DNA from: Virgifigura deserti
GTDB lineage: Bacteria; Pseudomonadota; Alphaproteobacteria; Dongiales; Dongiaceae
Assembly (NCBI GenBank): GCA_003576685.1
Contig: QOZR01000006.1
Location: forward strand, 245,202 to 309,201
DNA length: 64,000 bases
Direction of reading: 5' to 3'
Part shown: one piece after another, positions 55,846 to 64,000 of the stretch
Layout: every line of letters starts with the position of its first letter
Numbering within the stretch: the first letter of the stretch is position 1
The notes under the pieces: generated by a model
The model's database searches: none
What the model was told of the DNA's origin: nothing
The model's input: only the letters and a program-made list of their open reading frames with translations
Position numbers and translations under genes: made by a program

Positions 55846-56028
55846 GCGGCCTCCTCAGCGTCCTGCCGCCGGCGCCTCAAGGGGCGCTTCAGTTTCTGGC
55901 ATCGGAGCGATCACATTCGGTGTCGCCGGCGGTATCGCCGGCCGGTTGAAACGATAACGCCACCGCCGCGTGACCGGTCGGTGGCGCCGTCGATCGGCCT
56001 CAAGCCGTCGAATATTGCCGCCCCTCGC

Positions 56029-56059
56029 CACCCTCTCCCCGCCGGACGGGGAGAGGGTG
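56029..56059. repeat. 13-bp hairpin repeat within the transporter operon
   Basis: CACCCTCTCCCCG (56029-56041) and its perfect complement (56047-56059) with a 5-base loop. Similar to the hairpin at 18893-18924 and to dispersed intergenic repeats of many GC-rich bacteria. It may stabilise or attenuate the mRNA between binding protein and permeases, where different amounts of protein are needed. Confidence 0.6.
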
Positions 56060-56098
56060 AGAGAGACGGCCTCGACTCAAGCCGCAAGGGATCTCACC

Positions 56099-56902
56099 TC
56101 AGCTGGTCGGCTTGCCGTAGACGTCGAAGTCGAAATATTTCGACTGGATCTCCTCGTAGGTTCCATCCTCGCGAATCTGCTTGATCGCCGCGTTGAAGGC
56201 CTCGCGCAGCTCGTCCTCGCCCTTGCGAATGGCGATGCCGACGCCCTTGCCGTGCCATTTCGGCTCGGAGTAGTCCGGGCCGATGAATGCGAAGCCCTTG
56301 CCCATGTCGGTCTTCAGGAAGCCGTCGCTCAGCGCGACGCTGTCGGCCATCACCAGATCGAGGCGCCCGGCCACCAGGTCGGCGTTCGCCTCATCCTGAG
56401 TGGCATAGACGCGAATGTCCGCCTCGGGGAAATTGTCGCGCAGGAAGTTCTCATGGATGGTCGCGCGCTGCACGCCGATGCTCTTGCCCGCCAGGCCCTC
56501 CGGCGAGATGTCGAAGTCGGCGTCGTCCGCGGCCACGAACTTCGCCGGGGTGTTGTAGTACTTGTTCGTGAAGTCGACGACCTCCTCCCGCTCCGGCGTG
56601 ATCGACATGGAGGCGACGATGGCGTCGTATTTCTTGGCCAGCAGGCCCGGAATGATGCCGTCCCAATCCTGGACCACGAACTCGCAATCGAAATTCGCCG
56701 CCTCGCATACCGCCTTGGCGATATCGACGTCGAAGCCGACGAGATTGCCCTCGCTGTCGATCGAGTTGAACGGCGGGTAGGCGCCCTCGGTACCGATCCG
56801 CACCTTCTGCATGTCTGCCGAGGCATTGCCGGCGAACAGCGCCAGCGCCGCCGCGGCGATCGTCATTGTTGCAAGTTTCTTCACAGCCCGTCTCCCTATC
56901 AA
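56099..56902 (-). CDS. Lysine/arginine/ornithine/histidine-type substrate-binding protein
   Basis: 267-residue periplasmic type 2 binding protein. The signal peptide ends A-S-A before D-M-Q-K. G-A-Y-P-P-F-N, G-F-D-V-D-I-A-K-A-V-C and M-S-I-T-P-E-R-E-E-V-V-D-F-T match the ArgT/HisJ (LAO) subgroup. Second gene of the HisPJQM-like operon. Confidence 0.9.
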   Translation of the reverse strand: MIGRRAVKKLATMTIAAAALALFAGNASADMQKVRIGTEGAYPPFNSIDSEGNLVGFDVDIAKAVCEAANFDCEFVVQDWDGIIPGLLAKKYDAIVASMSITPEREEVVDFTNKYYNTPAKFVAADDADFDISPEGLAGKSIGVQRATIHENFLRDNFPEADIRVYATQDEANADLVAGRLDLVMADSVALSDGFLKTDMGKGFAFIGPDYSEPKWHGKGVGIAIRKGEDELREAFNAAIKQIREDGTYEEIQSKYFDFDVYGKPTS

Positions 56903-56979
56903 ATCGTCCTCAAACGACCCGTTGCACTGACTTCAGAATAGCCCCGCGGCTGTCCACCGACGAGGATCGTGGCGGGGTG

Positions 56980-57753
56980 TCACAGATTGCTGGCCAAAAA
57001 CTGGCGGCAGCGCTCCGATTTCGGGGTCCCGAAGACATGTGCTGGCGGTCCCCGCTCCTCGATCCGCCCGGCATGGAGGAAGATCACCTCCGACGCCACC
57101 TCGCGGGCGAACCCCATCTCATGGGTCACGATCAGCATCGTGCGCCCCTCCTCGGCCAGGCTCCGGATCACGCGCAGCACTTCGCCGACCAGCTCCGGAT
57201 CGAGCGCCGAGGTCGGTTCGTCGAACAGCATGACGTCCGGCTCCATCGCCAGCGCGCGGGCGATCGCCGCCCGTTGCTGCTGCCCGCCGGAGAGATGCGC
57301 CGGATAATAGTCCAGCTTGTCGGCGATCCCGACCTTGTCGAGCAGCGCCTTGGCGCGATCGACGGCTTCCGCCTTGGGCACCTTCAGCACGTGGATCGGC
57401 GCCTCGATCACGTTCTCCAGCACGGTCATATGCGACCAGAGATTGAAGCTCTGGAACACCATGCCGAGGCGTGAGCGGATACGGTCGACCTGGCGTTGGT
57501 CCTCCGGCTGGGCATGACCGTTCCGGGTCGGGCGCATGCGGATCAGCTCGCCGCTGACATAGACTTTCCCCGAATCCGGTGTTTCCAGCAGATTGATACA
57601 GCGCAGAAGCGTGCTCTTGCCCGAGCCGCTGCTGCCGATCATCGCAATCACATCGCCGTCATTGGCCGACATCGAGACGCCCTTCAGCACCTCGAGATCG
57701 CCGAACCGCTTATGCAGATCCTCGACGAGGAGAGCGGGTGTTGGTTCACCCAT
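56980..57753 (-). CDS. HisP-type amino acid ABC transporter ATP-binding protein
   Basis: 257-residue ATPase with Walker [10 protein letters not shown], signature L-S-G-G-Q-Q-Q-R and Walker [14 protein letters not shown]. The HisP-type insert after the first strands ([10 protein letters not shown]) points to the basic amino acid group. First gene of the operon, preceded by a structured leader. Confidence 0.92.
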   Translation of the reverse strand: MGEPTPALLVEDLHKRFGDLEVLKGVSMSANDGDVIAMIGSSGSGKSTLLRCINLLETPDSGKVYVSGELIRMRPTRNGHAQPEDQRQVDRIRSRLGMVFQSFNLWSHMTVLENVIEAPIHVLKVPKAEAVDRAKALLDKVGIADKLDYYPAHLSGGQQQRAAIARALAMEPDVMLFDEPTSALDPELVGEVLRVIRSLAEEGRTMLIVTHEMGFAREVASEVIFLHAGRIEERGPPAHVFGTPKSERCRQFLASNL

Positions 57754-57781
57754 GCAGCCTCTATTCTGCCTGAAAGCCTTG

Positions 57782-57837
57782 TTTTTCCCTGTTTGTGTCA
57801 GGGTAGTCGGCTTTGCGCGCCCTTGCCAAGGGAAAAA
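57782..57837 (-). promoter_or_regulatory. Structured leader with alternative helices
   Basis: In the mRNA sense (minus strand) three helices are possible: CCCTTG/CAAGGG (57832-57820), CCCTG/CAGGG (57803-57787), and the long-range TTTTTCCCT/AGGGAAAAA (57837-57829 with 57790-57782), which excludes the other two. It lies 30 bases before the ATPase start. Confidence 0.4.
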
Positions 57838-57872
57838 GCGGCCCAGGGAACGGTGGCCAAGGTTAACGAGTA

Positions 57873-58913
57873 TCAGCCCGCTGCGGCCAGCGAGTCCCGC
57901 ACCATCTCGTGAAAATAGCGGACGCCGTCCTCCTGGCGCGGGCTGAGTGGCCCCTGGTCGTAGAGGCCGGCCTCAAGATTGCCCTGGACGGTCTCGCAGA
58001 TGCCGAAATCCTCCTCGACGACGCCGCAGTTTCGCGCGATCGTCTGCTCATGCGCCGTCATCGCCGCCGGCGACGTGTCGCGAAAGTAGAAGTTGTAGAT
58101 CAGTCGCGTGCGCCGCCAGTCCAGCGGCAGAATCGACGAGGTGTTCATGCCGTCCGGAAAGACGGACAGGGTCGTGTTCGGATAGCGCCACAGCCAGACG
58201 CCGCCATAGAACGATCCGTCGCGCTGCGGCGCCTTCATGATCACCGTCCGGTTCCGCGCCTCCGCGGTGAAGCGCTTGAAGTCGATCACCGCGTTGAAGG
58301 CCGCGTGGATCGAGGGGATGTGATAGCCCTCGACGAAATTGTCGGTATAGGTCTTCCAGTTGCAGGCGATGTCGAAGGTCACCTCGCGCACGCCGGTGAA
58401 GTCCTCCATCGGGAAGGCCGCGGTTTCGGCGACGAGGTCGCCCAGCCCCTGCTCCAGTGGCGGCGGGTCCTGGTCGAGATTGACGAAGACGAGCCCGCGC
58501 CAAGTCCCGACATGGATCGGAAAGAGGCCGAAATCCGCCTTGTCGAAGCCCGCCGCCTCGCCGAAGTCCGGCGTCCGCCGCAGCCGGCCCTCGGTGTCAT
58601 AGACCCAGCCATGATATTTGCAGCGCAGAATGTCGCAATGGCCGGCCCCGTCGTCGAGCAGCGGGCCGGCGCGATGGCGGCAGAGATTATGGAAGCCCCG
58701 CAAGTTTCCGTCGCGGTCGCGGATCACGAAAACCCGCCAGCCCGCGATCGCCGTCGCGATGTAGCTGCCCGGCTCGCGCAAGGCTCCGAGATGCCCGACC
58801 AGCTGCCACTCGCGCGCGAAGATGGCCCGCCGCTCCTTCTCGTACATCTCCGCGCCGTGATACCAGTGGGCCGGCAAGGTCATCGCCGGGCCGAAATTGC
58901 GCTGATGCTGCAT
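57873..58913 (-). CDS. Rieske-type ring-hydroxylating oxygenase alpha subunit
   Basis: 346-residue oxygenase. The Rieske [2Fe-2S] site is C-R-H...C-K-Y-H-G-W (about residues 80-101), and the mononuclear iron site has [13 protein letters not shown]. It resembles the betaine/carnitine/stachydrine demethylase group as well as aromatic dioxygenases. A reductase partner is not adjacent. AAGGAGAG upstream supports ATG 58913. Confidence 0.87.
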   Translation of the reverse strand: MQHQRNFGPAMTLPAHWYHGAEMYEKERRAIFAREWQLVGHLGALREPGSYIATAIAGWRVFVIRDRDGNLRGFHNLCRHRAGPLLDDGAGHCDILRCKYHGWVYDTEGRLRRTPDFGEAAGFDKADFGLFPIHVGTWRGLVFVNLDQDPPPLEQGLGDLVAETAAFPMEDFTGVREVTFDIACNWKTYTDNFVEGYHIPSIHAAFNAVIDFKRFTAEARNRTVIMKAPQRDGSFYGGVWLWRYPNTTLSVFPDGMNTSSILPLDWRRTRLIYNFYFRDTSPAAMTAHEQTIARNCGVVEEDFGICETVQGNLEAGLYDQGPLSPRQEDGVRYFHEMVRDSLAAAG

Positions 58914-58989
58914 CGAGACTCTCCTTCGCGAGATCGGAGCGGGAGCGAAGTCTAGCCACGGCGGCGGGTGCCCGGCAAGCCGGAGCGTC

Positions 58990-60387
58990 TCAGGAGCCGC
59001 CGGCGAGCGCCTCGATGCGCCGTTGCAGGTCGGCATGCTCAGCCGATCCTTCCGGCAGCTGCGCGAGAAGCGCGGTCCAGAGATCGCGGGCTTCCGTTGT
59101 GTCGCCGGCCTCCGCCGCCGCGAGGCCGCTGAAATAAAGGCCGAGCGGGTCCTTCGGGTCGAGGGCGCGGACGCGGTCGACGGTCTCGCCGAAAGCCTCC
59201 GGCAGCGGGGCGCCCTCAGGCCCCGCCGCGAGGATCGCGCCGGCATAGCCGAGCAGCAAGTCGACCCGATTGGGGGCGAGCGCGGTGGCCCGCTGCCAGG
59301 CGTCGCGCGCCGCCTCGGCCTCTTCCAGCACCTCATAGGACCGGGCCAGCCGGACCCAGCCGTCGAGATCATCGGGCGAGTCCTGAAGGCGCGCGGCCAG
59401 CCGCTCGACCATGCCGCGGATGAAGGCCGCCCGATCCTCCGGCGACATCGCCTCGGCCGTCTGCATGTCTTCGGCCGACGGGGCCGGCATTTCGGGCGGG
59501 GCCGCTTCGGCGACGCGCCCGGGGAGCTCCGCCGGATCGCGGCCGAGCTGACGCGCCACCTGATCGATCTGCGCGCCGATCACTGCCCGCGCGGGAGAAT
59601 CGGCCGGCGTGTCCGCTTCGAGCGCGACCCACATCGCCAGCGCCTCGTCGAGCCGGCCGGCCTGGGCGCGGGCGAGCGCGAGATAGAAGCGGGCGCGCGG
59701 CTCGGCGGGGTCGGCGGCGAGCGCCGCCTCGAACGCACGCACCGCCGGCTCCGTCACTTGGCCGTCCTGTGCCGCCGTCAGTGCCTCGCCATAGGCCGAC
59801 TGCACCTCCGCGCCGTCCGCGCCGCGGGCAATCGCCTCCTCATAAGCGGCTGCGGCCTCACGATAGCGGCCGAGCGTCCCGTAGGAGCGGCCGAGCAGGA
59901 GCCAGCCTTCCAGGTTCGACGGGTCCTCGGCCATGCGCTGCGCCAGGCGCTCGACGAGCGCTCCCATGTTCGCTTCGGTTGCCTCGCCCGGTGCTTGAGT
60001 CATGCGGACGGGATCGGCCGTGCCAGGCAGGTGCGCCAGATTCGGGGCGCCCAACTGCAGATAAAGCCCAAGCGCCAGAAGTGGCAGGGCAACGGCCAGG
60101 GCCGCCGCCGCTCCCCGATGCCGGCGCGGCGGCGTCGTTGCCGGCGTGGATTCGGCGGGAGCGGCGGCCAGAATTCGGCGTTCCACCTCGAGCCGCGCGG
60201 CGGCGGCCTCTTCGGGCGACAGCAGGCCGGATCCGACATCGCGCTCGATCTCAGCGAGCTGATCGCGATAGATCGCGAGGTCGGGTGCGGCAGGCCGTTC
60301 TTCCGCTCTGCCGCCGCGCAGCAGCGGCCGCAGCAGCAGACCCATTGCCGCCGCCGTCATGCCGCCGATGATGATCCAGAACAGCAT
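58990..60387 (-). CDS. ccmI: Cytochrome c biogenesis protein CcmI
   Basis: 465-residue protein with an N-terminal membrane span, a cytosolic coiled region (E-E-A-A-A-A-R-L-E-V-E-R-R-I), a second span at about 93-112 and a periplasmic TPR domain that hands apocytochrome c to the haem ligase. Tail end of the ccm operon, 19 bases after ccmH. Confidence 0.9.
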   Translation of the reverse strand: MLFWIIIGGMTAAAMGLLLRPLLRGGRAEERPAAPDLAIYRDQLAEIERDVGSGLLSPEEAAAARLEVERRILAAAPAESTPATTPPRRHRGAAAALAVALPLLALGLYLQLGAPNLAHLPGTADPVRMTQAPGEATEANMGALVERLAQRMAEDPSNLEGWLLLGRSYGTLGRYREAAAAYEEAIARGADGAEVQSAYGEALTAAQDGQVTEPAVRAFEAALAADPAEPRARFYLALARAQAGRLDEALAMWVALEADTPADSPARAVIGAQIDQVARQLGRDPAELPGRVAEAAPPEMPAPSAEDMQTAEAMSPEDRAAFIRGMVERLAARLQDSPDDLDGWVRLARSYEVLEEAEAARDAWQRATALAPNRVDLLLGYAGAILAAGPEGAPLPEAFGETVDRVRALDPKDPLGLYFSGLAAAEAGDTTEARDLWTALLAQLPEGSAEHADLQRRIEALAGGS

Positions 60388-60406
60388 CTCGTCCCTCAGA
60401 CGATGG

Positions 60407-60886
60407 TTACCGGTCGTCGAGCAGCGTCGCGAGACGCTGCCGCTCCTCGGCCGTCAGGGGCGGTGGTGCGGCGCTTCGTGCGCGGCGGCGGTGGAAGAAC
60501 AGGCCGATGCCGCCGGCCGCCACGAGCAGGATCGCCGCCGGGCCGAACCACAGGACATAGGTCGAGGGCTTGACCGGCGGCTCGAGCAGCACATAGTCGC
60601 CATAGCGCGCGACCAGGAACTGCTTGATTTCCGCGTCGCTGTCGCCGGCCACCAGCCGCTCGCGCACGATCAGCCGCAGGTCGCGGGCGAGATCGGCGTC
60701 GGAATCGTCGATCGACTGGTTCTGGCAGACCAGGCAGCGGATGTCCTGGCTGATCGTCCGGGCGCGCGCCTCCAGCGTCGGGTCGTCAAGGATCTCGTCC
60801 GGTTGCACCGCCCCGGCGGTCGAGGCGGCGAGACCGAGCAGCAGCGCGAGCAGGACTCCGGATAGCAGACCTGGCCCGCGTCTCAT
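60407..60886 (-). CDS. ccmH: Cytochrome c biogenesis protein CcmH
   Basis: 159-residue CcmH/CycL with a signal anchor, the redox motif C-L-V-C-Q-N-Q-S and a C-terminal membrane span followed by a basic tail. It reduces apocytochrome thiols in haem attachment. ATG overlaps the ccmG stop. Confidence 0.94.
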   Translation of the reverse strand: MRRGPGLLSGVLLALLLGLAASTAGAVQPDEILDDPTLEARARTISQDIRCLVCQNQSIDDSDADLARDLRLIVRERLVAGDSDAEIKQFLVARYGDYVLLEPPVKPSTYVLWFGPAAILLVAAGGIGLFFHRRRARSAAPPPLTAEERQRLATLLDDR

Positions 60887-61422
60887 GATCGCAGCTCCGC
60901 GATCAGCGGCAGGACAGTCTCCTCGATCACGGCCGGGGTGAGCGGCCCGACATGGCGGTAGCGAATCCGGCCCGCGCGGTCGATCACATAGGTTTCCGGC
61001 ACGCCATAGACGCCGAAATCGATCGCCGTGCGGCCGCTCAGATCGACGCCGATCCGCTGGAACGGGTCGCCCAGCTCCGCCAGCCAGGCGCGCGAATCGT
61101 CCGGCTGGTCCTTATAGGCGATGCCATAGAGCGGCACGCCCTCCTCGCGGGCGAGGCGCAGCAGGATCGGATGCTCCGCCCGGCAGGGCACGCACCAGGA
61201 GGCGAAGAAATTGACCAGGGAAACCTGCCCCTGCAGATCGTCGGTCGATAGCCCTTGACCGTCATCGAACAGGCCCGGCAAGACGAAGTCCGGCGCCGGC
61301 TTGTCGATCATCACCGACGGCACAAGGGTCGGATCGCGCTCGGGGCTGAGGCCGACCACCAGATAAAGCGCGACGATGGCGAACAGCGCCACCGGCAGGA
61401 GGAAAAGCAATCGCCTGCGCAC
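60883..61422 (-). CDS. ccmG: Thiol:disulfide interchange protein CcmG/DsbE
   Basis: 179-residue membrane-anchored thioredoxin-like protein with W-C-V-P-C active site and G-V-P-E-T-Y cis-Pro region; N-terminal span of about 20 residues. It keeps apocytochrome or CcmH thiols reduced. Overlaps ccmH by 4 bases. Confidence 0.94.
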   Translation of the reverse strand: MRRRLLFLLPVALFAIVALYLVVGLSPERDPTLVPSVMIDKPAPDFVLPGLFDDGQGLSTDDLQGQVSLVNFFASWCVPCRAEHPILLRLAREEGVPLYGIAYKDQPDDSRAWLAELGDPFQRIGVDLSGRTAIDFGVYGVPETYVIDRAGRIRYRHVGPLTPAVIEETVLPLIAELRS

Positions 61423-61441
61423 GGTCTTCCGCCTATTCCTC

Positions 61442-63424
61442 TCAAGCCCCGGCGCCGGCCGCGGCTATCTGCCGCCTGCGGGCCGGCACGCCGACGCGCA
61501 GCCGCCGATCGCTCAGCGAGGTGAGGCCGCCCGCCACCATGACCAGCAGCCCGCCCCAGATCCACGGCACCAGGGGCTCGTGAAAAATCCGGACGGTCCA
61601 GCCGCCGGCGCCGTCCGGATCGCCGATGACCGCATAGAGGTCGGCGATCCCGGTGGTGTGGATTGCCGCCTCTGTGGTGGGCATGCGTTGCACCGGGTAG
61701 AACCGCTTCTCCGGATGCAGCATGGCGACGACCCGGTCGCCGTCGGTCACGGTGAAGCTGGCACGGTCGGCGAAGTAGTTGGGGCCCTGCACCCGCTCGA
61801 CGCCCTCCAGGCGATAGTCGTAGCCGGCGACGGCGACCGTCTCGCCGGGTCGCATGATCCGCACCTCCTCCTGCTTCCAGGCGGACGCGCCGGTCATGCC
61901 GATGATCGCGATGGCGAGGCCGGCGTGGGCGAGCGTCATGCCATAGGCGGCGCGCGGCAGCTGCCGGGCGCGCCGCCCGCTCTCGGCCAGCGGCGCGCGG
62001 AACAGCTTCACGCGCTCGGCCAGCTCGACCAGCGTGCCGACGAGCAGCCAAGCCGCCACCGCCATGCCGAGCACGGCCAGGGCCGGCCCGTCGCTCCGCA
62101 GGCGCCAGGTGACGAGCGCGACGGCGGCGGCGCCTATGAAGGCGAAGGACAGCCGGCCGAGCGCGCCGGCCAGATCGCCCCGCTTCCAGGCGAGCATCGG
62201 ACCGATTGCCATGACCAGGATCAGCGGAATCATCAGCGGCACGAAGGTTGCGTTGTAGAAGGGCGGCCCGACCGACACCGCGCCGGCTCCGAAAGCGTCG
62301 AGGAACAGCGGATAGAGGGTGCCGAGGAACACCGTCGCCGTCGCCGTCGACAGCAGCAGGTTGTTGAGCACCAGCCCGCCCTCGCGGCTGATCGGGGCGA
62401 ACAGCCCGCCGCCCTGCAGCGCCGGCGCGCGCAAGGCGAACAGCACGAGCGCGCCGCCGATCGCGATCACCAGGAAGGCCAGGATGAAGAGGCCGCGTTC
62501 CGGATCGCTGGCGAAGGCGTGGACGGAGGTGATGACGCCCGACCGCACCAGAAAGGTGCCGAGCAGGCTCATCGCGAAGGTCACGATGGCGAGCAGGATG
62601 GTCCAGCTCTTCAGTGCGCCCCGCTTCTCGACCACGATCGCCGAATGCAGCAGCGCCGTGCCGAGCAGCCAGGGCATGAAAGACGCGTTTTCGACCGGAT
62701 CCCAGTACCACCAGCCGCCCCAGCCGAGCTCGTAATAGGCCCACCAGCTCCCGAGGCCGATGCCGGCGGTGAGGAAGACCCAGGCGGCCAGCGTCCAGGG
62801 CCGGACCCAGCGCGCCCAGGCCGCGTCGACCCGGCCCTCGATCAGGGCGGCGACGGCGAAGGAGAAGGACATCGAGAAGCCGACATAGCCCAGATAGAGC
62901 ATCGGCGGGTGAAAGGCGAGGCCGGGGTCCTGCAGCAGCGGGTTCAGGCTGTTGCCGTCGGCCGGCGCCGGGATCAGCCGCGCGAACGGGTTCGAGGTCA
63001 GCAGCATGAAGGACAGGAAGCCGACGCCGATCATCGCCTGAACGGCCAGAACCCGGGCGCGCAAGGTGGCCGGCAGATTGTCGCCGAACCAGGAGACGGC
63101 GGCACCGAACAGCGCCAGGATCAGCGCCCACAACAGCAGCGACCCCTCGTGATTGCCCCAGACGCCGGTCACCTTGTAGAGCAGCGGCTTCGCCGAATGG
63201 GAGTTGGCGGCGACGTTGAGGACAGAGAAGTCGGAGGTGACATAGGCGTAGGTCAGGGCGGCGAAGGCGATGGCGACGAACAGAAGCTGGCCCTGTGCCG
63301 CCGGCTGTGCCACCGCCATCCAGGCGGCGTTGTTCCGCGCCGCGCCGATCAGCGGCAGGCTCGCCTGCACCAGGGCCGTGCACAGCGCCAACACCAGGGC
63401 GAAATGGCCGATCTCGACGATCAT
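61442..63424 (-). CDS. ccmF: Haem lyase CcmF
   Basis: 660-residue multi-span protein with the tryptophan-rich WWD motif W-A-Y-Y-E-L-G-W-G-G-W-W-Y-W-D-P and P4-type conserved histidines, ligating haem to apocytochrome c. ATG 63424 gives the usual M-I-V-E-I-G-H; an upstream GTG (63448) adds eight residues. Near the start an approximate 15-base duplication repeats the end of ccmE. Confidence 0.93.
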   Translation of the reverse strand: MIVEIGHFALVLALCTALVQASLPLIGAARNNAAWMAVAQPAAQGQLLFVAIAFAALTYAYVTSDFSVLNVAANSHSAKPLLYKVTGVWGNHEGSLLLWALILALFGAAVSWFGDNLPATLRARVLAVQAMIGVGFLSFMLLTSNPFARLIPAPADGNSLNPLLQDPGLAFHPPMLYLGYVGFSMSFSFAVAALIEGRVDAAWARWVRPWTLAAWVFLTAGIGLGSWWAYYELGWGGWWYWDPVENASFMPWLLGTALLHSAIVVEKRGALKSWTILLAIVTFAMSLLGTFLVRSGVITSVHAFASDPERGLFILAFLVIAIGGALVLFALRAPALQGGGLFAPISREGGLVLNNLLLSTATATVFLGTLYPLFLDAFGAGAVSVGPPFYNATFVPLMIPLILVMAIGPMLAWKRGDLAGALGRLSFAFIGAAAVALVTWRLRSDGPALAVLGMAVAAWLLVGTLVELAERVKLFRAPLAESGRRARQLPRAAYGMTLAHAGLAIAIIGMTGASAWKQEEVRIMRPGETVAVAGYDYRLEGVERVQGPNYFADRASFTVTDGDRVVAMLHPEKRFYPVQRMPTTEAAIHTTGIADLYAVIGDPDGAGGWTVRIFHEPLVPWIWGGLLVMVAGGLTSLSDRRLRVGVPARRRQIAAAGAGA

Positions 63425-63448
63425 GACCCGACACTCATGGCCCAACAC

Positions 63449-63895
63449 TCATGGCAGGGTCGCGCCTTTCCATTGTCCCGATTCTTTCAGGGCATCCGCC
63501 ACCTCGGGCGGCATGTAGGTCTCGTCATGCTTGGCAAGCACCTCGCTCGCCTCGAAGGTGCCGTCCGCCCGCAGGATCCCTTCTGCGACCACGCCCTGAC
63601 CCTCGCGGAAGAGGTCGGGCAGGATGCCGGAATAGGTCACCGGCACGGAGTTGCGGAGATCGGTCACCCGGAACTCGACGGTAACACCGTCGCTGCCGCG
63701 GATCACGCTGCCCTCCTCGACCAGACCGCCCAGACGGACCCGGCGCTCCAGCGCCAGTTCCTTCGCCTGCAGCTCGGTCGGGCTGTAGAAGAAGACCAGC
63801 GAGTCCTCGAACGCGGTCAGCACCAGCGCCGCGGCGGCGGCCAGCATCAGCATGCCCACTCCGACCATATAGAGACGACGCCGCTTGCGAGTCAT
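63449..63895 (-). CDS. ccmE: Haem chaperone CcmE
   Basis: 148-residue membrane-anchored OB-fold haem chaperone. N-terminal span after M-T-R-K-R-R-R; the covalent haem histidine is in L-A-K-H-D-E-T-Y near the C-terminus. Its start overlaps the ccmD stop. Confidence 0.95.
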   Translation of the reverse strand: MTRKRRRLYMVGVGMLMLAAAAALVLTAFEDSLVFFYSPTELQAKELALERRVRLGGLVEEGSVIRGSDGVTVEFRVTDLRNSVPVTYSGILPDLFREGQGVVAEGILRADGTFEASEVLAKHDETYMPPEVADALKESGQWKGATLP

Positions 63896-64000
63896 GCGCG
63901 CGCTCCGCGTCCGGCCGAGGCGGCCGCCCGAGCCGGCGCGGCCGACGGGCCGGCTTTGCGCTGGAGGCGCGCCAGCGCCGCCTCGCGCCGTCGCAAGGCG
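63892..64000 (-). CDS. ccmD: CcmD, C-terminal part (partial)
   Basis: The minus-strand frame from the right edge gives [13 protein letters not shown] and an Ala-rich end, stopping with TGA overlapping the ccmE ATG. This matches the cytoplasmic C-terminal half of CcmD, which frees holo-CcmE. The membrane span lies beyond the window. Confidence 0.75.
   Translation of the reverse strand, partial: ALRRREAALARLQRKAGPSAAPARAAASAGRGARA

Noticed and set aside
61311..63434. 707-codon minus-strand frame over ccmF
   Set aside because: It is a shifted-frame shadow of ccmF, which is identified by its WWD motif and its operon position.

Overview
The window is GC-rich, densely packed chromosomal DNA that reads as an alphaproteobacterium. 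Supporting features are HWE/HisKA_2 histidine kinases, FATGY-type single-domain receivers, an RpoE-ChrR (ECF11-like) sigma/anti-sigma pair, a phospholipid N-methyltransferase-like gene, an IalB-like secreted protein, an Rhizobium etli-type asparaginase and a System I (Ccm) cytochrome c maturation cluster. Order and genus cannot be settled from the sequence alone; a Rhodospirillales- or Rhizobiales-like lineage is an inference. There is no prophage, CRISPR array, rRNA operon or intact transposon. One tRNA gene, tRNA-Ala(CGC), is present.

Layout. 0-3 kb: the end of a sugar ABC transporter operon (binding-protein tail, two permeases, MalK/UgpC-type ATPase). 3-8.2 kb: two small envelope proteins, then ybbP-ybbA divergent from tesA. 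8.3-11.8 kb: tas, the overlapping thpR-cobB-uracil-DNA-glycosylase unit, and a small zincin. 11.8-16.7 kb: an SDR dehydrogenase, a receiver/HWE-kinase pair whose N-terminal PAS is a LOV relative without the photoactive cysteine, a YkvA-like protein and a DMT exporter. 16.9-21.7 kb: acetoacetyl-CoA synthetase, small proteins, a YbaK-type deacylase, an aminotransferase and a tyrosine phosphatase.

21.7-25.5 kb looks like an acquired insert. A decayed IS630-like transposase fragment lies at its left edge, then a long non-coding stretch with inverted repeats, a four-gene polar amino acid ABC transporter with less GC-saturated codons, and a 21-bp inverted repeat on the right. 25.6-32.8 kb: a DMT permease, a GcvA-type LysR regulator, DUF1127 and DinB proteins, a three-gene sensory operon (CHASE kinase, Rcp1-like receiver, receiver-HWE kinase) and a PmtA-like methyltransferase. 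33-37.3 kb: quinone oxidoreductase, asparaginase, a SpoU methyltransferase and the chrR-rpoE pair with an upstream ECF-type promoter. 37.5-43.5 kb: IalB-like protein, rlmN, two tandem palindromes, an MFS exporter divergent from its likely HxlR regulator with two matching operators, a secreted protein of unknown function and argG.

43.5-50.3 kb: a FadL-type porin, small proteins, NnrU, folD, DUF167/YggT, tRNA-Ala, a CorC-type membrane protein and a GlsB/YeaQ protein. 50.3-54.3 kb: a glycosyltransferase plus a glycogen-debranching-like glycosidase, and a hemerythrin. 54.4-57.8 kb: a HisPJQM-type basic amino acid transporter with a structured leader. 57.9-64 kb: a Rieske oxygenase and the ccmDEFGHI cluster, running off the right edge.

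No clearly unprecedented multi-gene system stands out. The strongest second looks are the cysteine-less LOV kinase, the ECF-type promoter of rpoE-chrR, the HxlR operator pair, the tandem palindromes after rlmN, the four-cysteine uracil glycosylase downstream of cobB, the mutually exclusive leader helices of the basic amino acid transporter, and the glycosyltransferase/debranching-enzyme pair of unknown product.
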